A DNA stretch of 64,000 nt, from NCBI RefSeq assembly GCF_000002595.2, contig NC_057009.1:5163283-5227282 (forward strand), in the 5' to 3' direction. How positions within the stretch are numbered: position 1 is the stretch's first letter; every line of letters begins with the position of its first letter. The notes beneath the pieces are model-generated. The model was not told the DNA's origin. It did no database searches and saw nothing but the letters and a program-made list of their open reading frames with translations. Shown piece by piece: positions 1 through 13,080 of the stretch. The translations under genes were made by a program, and so were the position numbers. The DNA is from Chlamydomonas reinhardtii. Taxonomy: Eukaryota > Chlorophyta > Chlorophyceae > Chlamydomonadales > Chlamydomonadaceae.

Positions 1-3617
<3,617 letters not shown>

Positions 3618-4462
3618 CCCTCCTGTTATAGTTTCATGGCTTCATGTTGAGATAATCGGGCAACAGCGAGGTTTATCCAGGTACATCGCTGCACGGCTGG
3701 AACTAGCTTCGCAACATGCACTGTTTTCTGTTCTGCAGACTTGCAAACGATTGGCTTACAATTTATGTAAGCGACAAAGCGTTTCGACCCTGGTTGTGTG
3801 TGAAGAGCAGGCTGACATGGAACCGGCGGCCAAACACAGCACCCTGGCACCCACTCGCACACCCACTCGCCCACCCACACCGACCGCGTGGCCTTCCAAG
3901 CGCGCGCTAGTTGCGATACCCAGTGCAGCCTCGTTGCTAACCTCTGAATTCTACTATTAAAATCTAAACAACCAGAAAGAGTCTGGCACGCTCGCTGTAC
4001 CTTGGCTGGGACTGAGCCCTGCAGATGTCCCTGTACACCACCCCTGCTCGCACCTTGCCCTGCCAAACAACCACCTCCTGCTGCACACCTGATGTGCTAA
4101 CTGATGCACACAAGAGCGACTCTCTCAAAATCCCTGTGCAACAACACGCTTGGTCACTCCACCACACGCTGCATGCTGGGCAGGCGCTCCGACCTGCCGC
4201 CAGCAGCGCCTCCGCCTTGCGCCGCCGCCGCCTGCTCTTGCTCCTGCAGCTGCTGCTCCTCCATGTGGTGTGCGTGCGCCTCCTCGCCGCCTCGCTTGAA
4301 GCGAGTCACGGCTTTCAGCTTGGTGGCCGCCCGCTCCCACCTGCAGCCAGCCGGGGGCGCCGGGGGAGTGTTGAGCTGCAATCAAGGAAGCCATACGCCG
4401 ACACCATGCGAACATTTGCAGACACGTGCAAACACTCGTAACATCCGCCGGTGGTAGCCCCC
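3618..4462. other. Intergenic: 3'UTR of the STIM-like gene and short promoter of the OPR gene
   Basis: No coding exon is recognisable. A minus-strand TGTAA (3760-3756) would give the upstream STIM-like gene a 3'UTR of about 700 bases. That leaves little more than 100 bases before the OPR start codon in this head-to-tail pair. Confidence 0.45.
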
Positions 4463-7400
4463 TTACATGAGTTTGGAAGCGCTCTTGCCCGAGCCGCCGC
4501 CACTGCCGCCGCCGCTGCCGCCGCCGCCAGAGAGAAAACCGCCGCCGCCGCCGCTGCCGTCACTGGAGCCCCGCCGCCAGCCGCGCGCGGGCGACACAGG
4601 CGAGCCGACATCACTGCCGCCGCCGCCGCCGCCGCTGCCACCCGCGGCCGCCGCCGCCGCCATCATAGCTGCCGCCGCCGGCGACGCCGCCGACACCGAG
4701 GCCGCGGACGCCGACGTGCCGGACGCGGGCTTGAGCGTGTTCCGCTGCCTCAGGAAGGCCTGGTAGGCTGGGTTGAAGTGCTGGAAGCAGGCCACACACA
4801 CGCACCGCGACTCGTGGCCGCAGGAGCCCGTGGCGCCGTGCGGGCTGTAGGCCGTGTGTGCGCCGCACACCGTCTGCTGGCAGCGGCCGCAGTAGTGCCG
4901 CCGCGCGTAGTCACGGTAGTGCAGCAGGTCCAGCTTCTTGCCGCACCCGGGCAGCGCGCACACCTTGTCCTTGTCGCGGCCGCTGCGCGCCGCCGCCGCC
5001 GCCGCCGCCAGCATCTCCGCGCCCGCCGCCAGAGCCGCCGCCTCCGCGTCGGGGTCGCCCGTCCCACCCGCCGCGCCCAGCGCGCCCATGCTTCGCGCCA
5101 CGTGCAACCCACTGGCACTGCCGCCGCCGCCGCCAGGGCCGCTGCCGCTGCTACCCGCCGCCACTCCTGCTAAGGACAGGGAGCCCGAGCTGGCGCCGCC
5201 GCCGCCGGCTCCGCTGCTGGGCAGCCCGCGGCCGCGGCCCAGGCCGGCGGGTGAGGAGGTGCGCAGCCCCTCGACGCTGCTGCTGCCGTGCATGCCGCCA
5301 ACGTGAACGTGCGACTGGTGGGGAGGGCGGTGCGGGGGCGCGTGCGAGTGGTAGTTGCCACCACTGCCGCCGACGGCTGCAGCACCGTCGTAGCCGCCAC
5401 TGCCACTACCGCCGCCGCCGGCAGCAGCACCGGGCTGCGCGACGTCGTTCTCGCTATTGCTGCGGTGCATGCCAGCCGACGCACGCTGCAACAAGCCCAG
5501 CCCCACCCCTGCTAAGGCGCCGCCGCCGCGGCCGCCTGTGGCGACTGCGCCAGGGCTGCCGTACGCCGCCGCGGCCCCAGGCGCCGGCGAGCCCCCTGCA
5601 TCCATGTAGTGCGCCCCTGCGGCCCCTGCCGAGCCCACCAGCCCCACGGCAGCCCCCGAGTAGCTGCCGGCGCCGTTGCTGCTGCCAACGCGCCCGCGAG
5701 CCCCGCCCCCTGGAATGGGCACGGGGCTTGCAAGGGCCTGCGGCCTGGAGGCCGCAGGCGCCGCCCCTGTCACCGACACCGCCCTCCCGGTCCCACCGCC
5801 GGAGCCGCCCGCTCCGCCTTGCAAGCCGTCCCACCCCGCACCAGCGGCGCCGAATGCGCTTGCGCCTGTCCTGCCGCCTCCGCCGCCTCCGCCGCCACCA
5901 CCGCCACCGCCGCCGCCAGCCGCCGGGCCCACGTGCTGCAGCTGGTGCTGGTGCTGCTGATGCAGGTGCTCGTGCAGGTGCAGCAGCGACTCCTGCAGCG
6001 ACGGCCCCAGAGGCGGCACATGCGGCTGTAGCGCCGGGCCGGCAGCCAGCTGTAGCAGCCACTCGGGCGGCTGCAGCCCCAGGGCCGCGCAGGCGCGCGC
6101 GCCCGCGGCCGCCACCGCCGCTATCACAGCTTGCAGCACCGGAAGCGGCAGCAGCCGCAGCAGCCACGGCAGCACCAGCAGCAGCACGCTGCTCCACCCA
6201 GCCAGCAGCCCGCCGCCGCCGCCGCCGCCAGTGTTTCCAGTCACGCCGCCGGAGCGGCCCTTGTTGCTCGCGGCCGCGCCGCGCGCGCCGCCGGCCGCCA
6301 CGTCCACCGCCGCTCCAGACCCCTGCCCCGCCAAGCCCGCCGCGCCAGCTGCGCTGCGCGCCTCGTGCTGCTTGAGTAGCAGCAACAACAGCTCCTGCTG
6401 CTGCTCCTGCCGCCGCCGGGCCGCCGCGCGGTCCTCTGCGGCGTCGTGGTCGTCGTGTGGGTCCAACGCATCCAACAGTTCCGGTAGGGGCGCGAAGGTC
6501 GTGGCGCGCGGCCGGTGCTGAGGAGGGCTGCGGCCTGCCACCACCCCCCGGTGGTGCTGATGGCGCTGATGGTGCTGCTCCGGGGGCGGTGTTGTTGCGC
6601 CGCCAGCGCCGCCGCCGCTGTCAATGGTCAGGTTGCCTGCAGCCTCTGCCGCAGCAGCCGCTGCGCCGGCCTCCACGCCCGATGCGGCGAGGGCAGCCGG
6701 CCCCAGCGCCGGGTATCCCGCCGGCGGCACCAGCACCGGCACCGGCACGAGCTGGGAGCCGCCGCCCACCTCGAACTCGCACGCCGCCATGCCGTAGGGG
6801 CTCCGGCCGTACAGGTTCCATGCACCCACGCGGTACAGCGCCCGAGCCACGTGCGCCGCCGGCCCCGCCGCCACCGCCCCCTGCGCCCCGCCGCCGGCGC
6901 CCTGCGCCGCCGCGCTGCCGCCGCCGGGCACCAGCGCCGGCACGGGTGCTGAGGCCGCGGGCGCCTCGTCCACAATGACCGCCGCCGGCTCGGCGTCATC
7001 CACCTCCGCCACCACCTGTGTGACACGCGACACGTCGGGCCGCGGCACGGCATGGCACGTGCGGATGGTAAGCCCACAGAGACGTACACAGCGACTGCCG
7101 CTGACTGAAGCTATCGTCCTATGGCTTCAGTTGCACGAGGCGCCTGGTGCCCGACCACACCGGCCTGCCCCAGTCCCCCACTGCCGCACTGCCCCACTGC
7201 CCAGCATCTGCCGTAGTGCCCTGGTGCGCCGCCAGAGCCCCCTGCCCCAGCATTTGCTCCAATGCCCCAGTGCCGTACAGCCCCGCTGCCCACCTGCCAG
7301 GAGCCGTCCGCCGCCGCCCGCTCCAGCACGTAGCGGTGCAGCGGCGGCCGCCCCGGGTGCAGCGGCGGCGACCACATCACAGCCACACGCGGCGCCGGGG

Positions 7401-9044
7401 CGCCACCGCCGGCGCCGCCGCTGCCGCCTATGCCCGGCGGAACCGTGCTGCAAGCCACAGCCTGCGACCAAGCAGCCACGGCGGGCACCCACTTGCTACA
7501 TACACGTCGTACACACGCGGCTGGCGGCGCAGCTTAGTGTCAACATAATACCCCAATGCGGGCTCCATGGGTCAGCGCGTGTCGCTGTGTGCGTGCGGCG
7601 CCACCCTCAAACGGTATGAGACACGGCCCCGTGCGCGCCCACTCTGCCCGCGGCCGCACCTGCGGCTCCGAGGGCGGGCGGCCCAGCCCCAGTATCTGGC
7701 GGCGTATGGCCCGGACCACCTTGGAGCGGTGGAAGGGGCTGGAGATCTGGGAGGTGTGGGGGTGGGACCGGGTGAGGCAGGGGCCGGGTGAGGCAGGGCC
7801 GGGTGAGGTGGCGTGAGGCCGGGCAGCGCTGCAGCAGGCGCGGAGGACAGCACGTCCGCAACAGGCCGCCCGTCAGCCCACGCATCCGCGTGACGTCCCA
7901 GCAGCACACCCGCCTTGCACGGACGACGTGCCGTTCCTCCGCCTCCCCCTGCCGCCTATCCGAGCCCGCTATCTCCGGAGCGCACCGCGCCCCCAGCTGC
8001 CCCCACCCCCGACGTCATTCCCCGGCAGCCGCCCCACTGCCCACTGCCCCAGCCGCCTCGCAGCTCCCCCACCCCCCACACCAATACCACACGAGCCCAC
8101 ACCCACCCACCCACCCACACAACCCGGCGCTGTCAGTGGGCGGGCTATCGTTTCCTCTTCAACACAATCCCCAGCGCCCACCCCCCGCCCACACACACAC
8201 GCGCTCTCACCCCCAGCTCGCTGTCCAGCACCTCGCCGTTGCGCTCCACAAGCACAGGGAAGTCCAGCGGCGTGATGGCGTGGCGCCGGAACGCCTCGGC
8301 ATACTGCGGCAGGCCCTGCAAGGGAGCGGGAGCCCACGCCATGAGTGGTTAGTAGGGGAAAGAAAGCGGGCAGGCAGGTGGGTGGCGGGTAGGTGGGCAT
8401 GGGTTGTGATTTATGAAGGTGCCGCTACAAACGGCGCGCTGGCGGCGTTGGTTCGTAGCGGCGGCGGCGGCGGCGGGGCTCTTGGAAGCGTCCAGGCTGC
8501 GGCCTGGCGGCCGCGGGAGCGCAACCCGCACCGCCGCTAGGCCTGCGTAAGCCGCTAGACTGACGTGAGTCGCTCGCGCTGCAGGAGCGGCACAGGTACA
8601 CAGGGGGCCGGCTGTCGCGCACCAGCAACCCCCGGCCCCGCCCTCGCCCTCGGCTGGCTTCCCTTCCCTGCCTATGTCCGGCGCACGCACCAGGCCGTGA
8701 CGTATCCACTCCCACACCCGCACGCCACTGAGGACGTTGTGCAGGTGCAGGTCTAGCTCATCGACGGAGACGGTGGACCCCGCGTCGCCCCCGTCAATGG
8801 TGTCCGCAATCATCCGGGCGGCCTCCGCGGCTTCCGAGGGCGAGTCAAACTCGCTGCCGCCGATGGACGACTCCACGTACTTCGAGGCCTCCGACGCGTC
8901 CACGGAGCCATCCCGATTCGCGTCCAGCTCTTGGAAGAACGCGTCGAGTGCTGGTGCTCGCACGGGTGAGGACACGCTGTGCGCCAAGAGGCACGTCAGA
9001 GCAAGGAGAAACGCAGCCGAACCGCATTTTGCAGCTCTCATCAT
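4463..9044 (-). CDS. STIM-like protein: signal peptide, EF-hand, SAM, FN3, membrane segment, FYVE-like zinc finger
   Basis: Five exons (9044-8691, 8315-8211, 7746-7660, 7461-7294, 7015-4463) join with all introns in phase 0 and give 1,088 residues. Residues 1-26 form a signal peptide. A canonical EF-hand loop (DANRDGSVDASE, 41-52) is followed by a degenerate second loop near 84-96. A SAM domain follows at about 108-176 (VRVWEWIRHGL, LPQYAEAFRRH, then LGISSPFHRSKVVRAIRR). An FN3 domain spans about 177-320 (VAVMWSPP, YRVGAWNLYGRSPYG). A hydrophobic stretch at about 513-545 is the likely membrane helix. After a long Gly/Ser/Ala linker comes a zinc finger at 923-983 with CX4C, RRHYCGRC, CGAH and RCVCVAC, closely resembling FYVE fingers. 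EF-hand followed directly by SAM in the lumen is the arrangement of STIM calcium sensors, but STIM's CAD coiled coil is not evident. The exon boundaries are my inference; the domain calls rest on motifs. Confidence 0.78.
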
Positions 9045-9372
9045 ATTTGCCCAAACTTTCGGCGCGTTCGGCCGTGTCTACCAGAGCGAAACTATCATGC
9101 TGAACTCGTCGTGAAGTCTGTCCCAGCCTGCGCCATTCTTTGTTCCATTATGTACATATTTGCAGCAGTAGGCTTTTCCAGCGTGTTAGAGCGTTAGAAT
9201 ATTCATATGTTCTCTGGCTGTCCACTGACGATTGCCGCAGACCGCGATTGACATCTGGCAGGCTTGCAGCGCTTGGAAAAGCTGCTACAATAACAACCTC
9301 CTTTGTATCCACTGCACTCTTAAATGCCACTGTAGCAGGAGTCAACGACTCAGCACAATTGCATTTCTGCTG
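9045..9372. promoter_or_regulatory. Shared divergent promoter interval, STIM-like gene (-) / J-domain gene (+)
   Basis: The 328 bases between two divergent start codons hold no exon and are clearly AT-richer than their surroundings. They must contain both 5'UTRs and both core promoters. No specific element could be assigned. Confidence 0.5.
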
Positions 9373-11593
9373 ATGGGTAGAGCTCTTGTTTGGAAGCGGC
9401 CAGAAGCAGGCGCTCCAGCACCAGGAGCGCCTGCAGGACCCGATAATCCTGGAGCGACCGGGGGCGCGGGCGCTGCTCCGCCGATGAAGCGTCCCCCGAC
9501 AGGGTCGCCTCCACAGGGCCGCCCCGTTGGGCCGCCAGGAGCTGCCCCGCAGCAGGTGCCGCAGCAGGCCTGGAGCCAGCATCCAATCGCACAACAGCAA
9601 CATCAGCAACAGCATTCGGGTTTCCAACCGGCGCACCCTCACGGCGGCGGCCGGGGCCGAGGGCGGGGGCGGGGGCCTTACCTCGGACGAGGGGGGCGGC
9701 ACCCGCACGCATACCCACACGCGCCCACTGCGGTGCCTGACTCTGGAGCTGAGGGGGAGGCGGTGGCAGCAGCAGCCGCATCGGGAGCAGCACCAGGAGG
9801 TCCTGGGCTATCTCGGCCACGAGCAGGGGCAGCAGCGCACCCGCCCAGCGCTGGTCAGACGCAAGAGCCTGGGCAGGGGCAGGGGCAGGTAGCAGCCAAC
9901 GGCTTCCACCAGCACGCACATCATCAACGTCAGCAACGACAGCATCAACAAAACCAGGACCATCAACATCACCCGGATCAGCACCAACACCAGCACCAAC
10001 ACAGTCATCCGGACCAGGACTCGGAACCGCAGCTGCGGCCGGTGAAGCGGCCACGCACGGAGCACGGTGCGGCGGAGCATGCCCACTCGGCGCCGGCATC
10101 CGGCGTGGGTGCTGGTCCGGCAGGCGCAGGAGGTCCAGGTGCAGGAGGTCCAGGCGCAGGAGGGCCACGGCAAGGGGGCGGGCCTCCTGGCGGCGCAACT
10201 GCAGCGGGAGCAGCTGCGGCGGCAGCGGCGAAGGCAGAAGCCGAGGCGGAAGCGGCGGCGAAGGCTGCCAAGGCCCAGCAGGAGGTGGAGCGGCTGAGGC
10301 GCCAGCTCGCAGCCAAAGAGGCGGCGCTTAAAGCCAAGAAGGTGAGCGGTGGCGACGGGGTTCAGTGCAGCCAATCGGACCAACTGCAATGCTTGCTGCA
10401 ACAGCGTGTTCGGTGCAGCACTCGCCGCTTTGTGTCATTACCGGTACGGGTGTCAAATACCAACGTATCCATTTGCCTTGTCGAGTGCAGGCAGAGCAGG
10501 CTGCCAAACAGGCCGCGGAGCTGGCACAAATGGTGAGAACGGGGTTTGGGGCTTGGAGTCGACGAGCTGATTGGTGTGTCGACGCGAACGTGGCCCCAGG
10601 CTCCTGCAGCCCTCCGCGGTCAAGCATGTTTGGTACCAAGCCACAGGCGCTGAGCCTGCGACGGTCCGCTACTGCGCCCACTCGACGCCGTGATCATAGC
10701 TGTCGTTGCGTCCTGTCGCAATTCCGTAACCTTCCTGTTTGCTGCTGCGCCCCGCAGGCGGCCCTCCAGCGGGAGGCGGAGCAGCGGCGGGCGCAGCTCA
10801 CCCGCGGGCTGGCGGCGCTGGCGGAGGCCGTGGCGCCAGAGGCCGAGGCGGCGGGCGGGGCGGGTGGCGGCGGCGGCAGCGGCTCGGCGGCTGTGAAGCT
10901 GGCGGGTCCTGAGGACGTGGCGCGTGTGTCCAGAGCGGTGTCGGACTACGAGGTGCTGCAGGTGAGAGCGCAGGGCGGGGGCGGGGGCGGGGCCGGGGGC
11001 AGGGGCGGCGCAGGGGCAGGATGGAGTGGCAGGATGGAGCGGCAGGGCAGGGGCGGGGGCAGGGGCGGGGCAAGTCAGCGCAGCGCAGGGGCGGGGCAGG
11101 GCAGGATGGAATGGCAGGGCAGGGCTTGGCAGGGCAGCGCAGGGCAGGGCAGGGCACGGCACAAGCATTGAAGCATGCAGAACACTTCCAGCGACGCGGT
11201 GCGGACATGTGACGCTCGCGGTGTTACCTTGCGCATACCGTGTATGTACTAGAGCGCACAATGGAAGGAACACGAAGGAGACGTCGTATGAACGGCATGT
11301 TTGTGTGCCCGCCCACCAACCCACCCTCGCTCTTTTGCACGCGTTCGGCTTAGTTTGAGCTGATACGGTATCTATAACCCCCACCGCCCAGCCCACCCCA
11401 GTCCCACACACACGTGCCCCCGTTCCCCTCGCAGCTGCTGCCCGGCTGCACCGCGGTGGAGGTGCGGAAGGCGTACCGGCGGCTGGCGGCGTCGCTTCAC
11501 CCGGACAAGTGCACGGAGGCGGGCGCGCAGGAGGCGTTCATCCGTGTCGCAGACGCCTACAAGGCACTGTTGCGGCGTGGCGGCGGCGGGTGA
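9373..11593 (+). CDS. J-domain protein with C-terminal J domain
   Basis: Four exons (9373-10341, 10491-10532, 10758-10961, 11435-11593) keep phase 0 throughout and give 457 residues. Residues 1-290 are low complexity: Pro/Gly-rich, an RGRGRGRG block, then Gln/His runs and a basic KRPRTEH. From about 270 to 375 an Ala/Glu/Lys helix (VERLRRQLAAKEAALKAKK) is probably a coiled coil that continues across the 14-codon second exon. The C-terminal J domain (about 398-455) has YEVLQLLPGCTAVEVRKAYR, the HPD catalytic triad at 427-429 and a helix with AYKALL before the stop. J domains stimulate Hsp70 ATPase through HPD. The position at the extreme C-terminus suggests that the N-terminal part selects the client or RNA. 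Compartment is not evident, since no transit or signal peptide is seen. The upstream frame is open for a further 47 codons, so the start is likely but not proven. Confidence 0.82.
10964..11160. repeat. G-rich minisatellite in intron 3 of the J-domain gene
   Basis: Short units of the type GGGGCAG, GGGCGGG and CAGGGCAGGG are repeated with variation, interspersed with GGATGGAGTGGCAGG-like copies. The plus strand, which is the coding strand, is the G-rich one. Several runs of three or four G could form G-quadruplexes in the transcript. Confidence 0.8.
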
Positions 11594-11947
11594 TTCGCCA
11601 TGTGGGCGGGATGTGGGCCTTATGGGATGTGTGCGTGGTTGTAGTAGGAAGGGGCTGTGAGCCAAACCATGCAAGTTCAGCCTGTGATCAGTTGGGACCA
11701 GGGGCGGTGGTGGTCAAGAGTGCATACGAGGCGACGCGAGTGCTTTACTTGACAGTCTGCAAGTAGACGCATGTGTTGACTGTGTTGCCGTCTTGCTAAC
11801 CAAGAGCACCAAGGAGAGCGCGTCCCGTGTCCGCGGCTGGTCAGGAGACCTGATTGCCGCAGGCTGGGATGTGTGTGCAGGTTGGGCACCCCTGGCTTCA
11901 TCGTGGCGGCGGTGTGTCGGACCTGGATTCAGCGGTAGACGCACTGC

Positions 11948-11952
11948 TGTAA
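11948..11952 (+). terminator. Candidate TGTAA polyadenylation signal, J-domain gene
   Basis: TGTAA is the usual polyadenylation motif of Chlamydomonas nuclear genes. It lies 355 bases after the stop codon. Confidence 0.5.
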
Positions 11953-12036
11953 CAATAACTGCTGTGCGTTTGCCTCAATGTCCGAATCCCACCTTGGCTT
12001 CAAGTAACGAGGCTCGCATCAGGAAATAAGCTTTTG

Positions 12037-12041
12037 TTACA
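12037..12041 (-). terminator. Candidate TGTAA polyadenylation signal, septin-like gene
   Basis: TGTAA on the minus strand lies about 1,040 bases beyond the septin-like stop codon. Confidence 0.45.
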
Positions 12042-13080
12042 GAAGTGCTTTCCCTCCGCGGGCTGAGCGTGCACCTTGTACGTCTCGCCTCGCCTCAATT
12101 TGTGCTTACCCTTGTCATGGTATGCACCGCACGTATGTCACCACATGTTTGCCATGCCATTAATGCATCACACCGGGTTTCTTTTAGTACAGAGTCAAAA
12201 CTAGGCAACGATCAACACCGCATGCAGATGCCGACAAAGCGCATCCGCATGTCCATACTACGCGCCGCCGCCAGTATGACACACACCATCCAGCATGTGA
12301 GCATGCGATTGGAGTACTGGGAGCGCCACCACCCACGGCACCCGGCAGCTTGCCACGACAACAACAATCCCAACCAACACGTGTGTCGCCATGTGGCGCG
12401 GCACCCACACACCGCCACCGTTGCCTTTTGCTCCTCAACACCTACCGACTACTCTCTCAACTGCAACAACCTGAAACCTGCCAAACGTATGTACCGTACG
12501 TCCACAGAAATTGAACGCGTCTGCATGTTGCCAGCCCGCCAACCTGCTGGCATTCTTGCCGCTGGGCCCACACAAACAAGGAGGTGGCTGCCTTATGGCA
12601 GGTAAAAGGGCTCCAAAAAAAATGCCCACACAAAAAATGCGCCATGCCGCTATAACCAAATGCGCTCTCGCTCCCTCAAAAATTTCTTGAGCCGCAGGGA
12701 CCACTGAATCCCGTCTCCACACAACAAACGTGTTGGGCCGGCAGTCCGGCGCATAGGCCAGGTGCCGTACCCGGACAGCAGGGGCACCTGCCTAGCTACC
12801 CGCTTACTGCGCCTTCCCGTTTGCACGCCTGGCTGCCTGCTTGTGTGCATGCTCGCAAATGCCACTCAGCTCACAAATAAACGAAGCATCCCATGCCGGG
12901 GATCGCCTGGGCAGTGGCCTATGCATCCGGCATCATAGCTCCCGTCTCTCCCTCTCCTGACCCCTGTTAACCGCTACCCGTAGCTCCGATCAGCCGATGC
13001 AGGCAGCCGCCCTCACACCGCCGCACTTAGCGCCCACCAGTCGCCGCTAGCTGTACACTGCACCACACCCGCCATCAGCC

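Larger units (their letters stand above)
11594..13080. other. Convergent 3' ends of the J-domain and septin-like genes
   Basis: No exon is recognised in this 1.5 kb. TGTAA motifs on opposite strands (11948-11952 plus, 12041-12037 minus) suggest 3'UTRs of about 370 and 1,050 bases that meet nearly end to end. Short open frames here lack coding character. Confidence 0.55.

Noticed and set aside
4858-6375. 505-codon plus-strand open frame rich in Arg and Pro
   Set aside because: It is antisense to the last exon of the STIM-like gene and has no motif.
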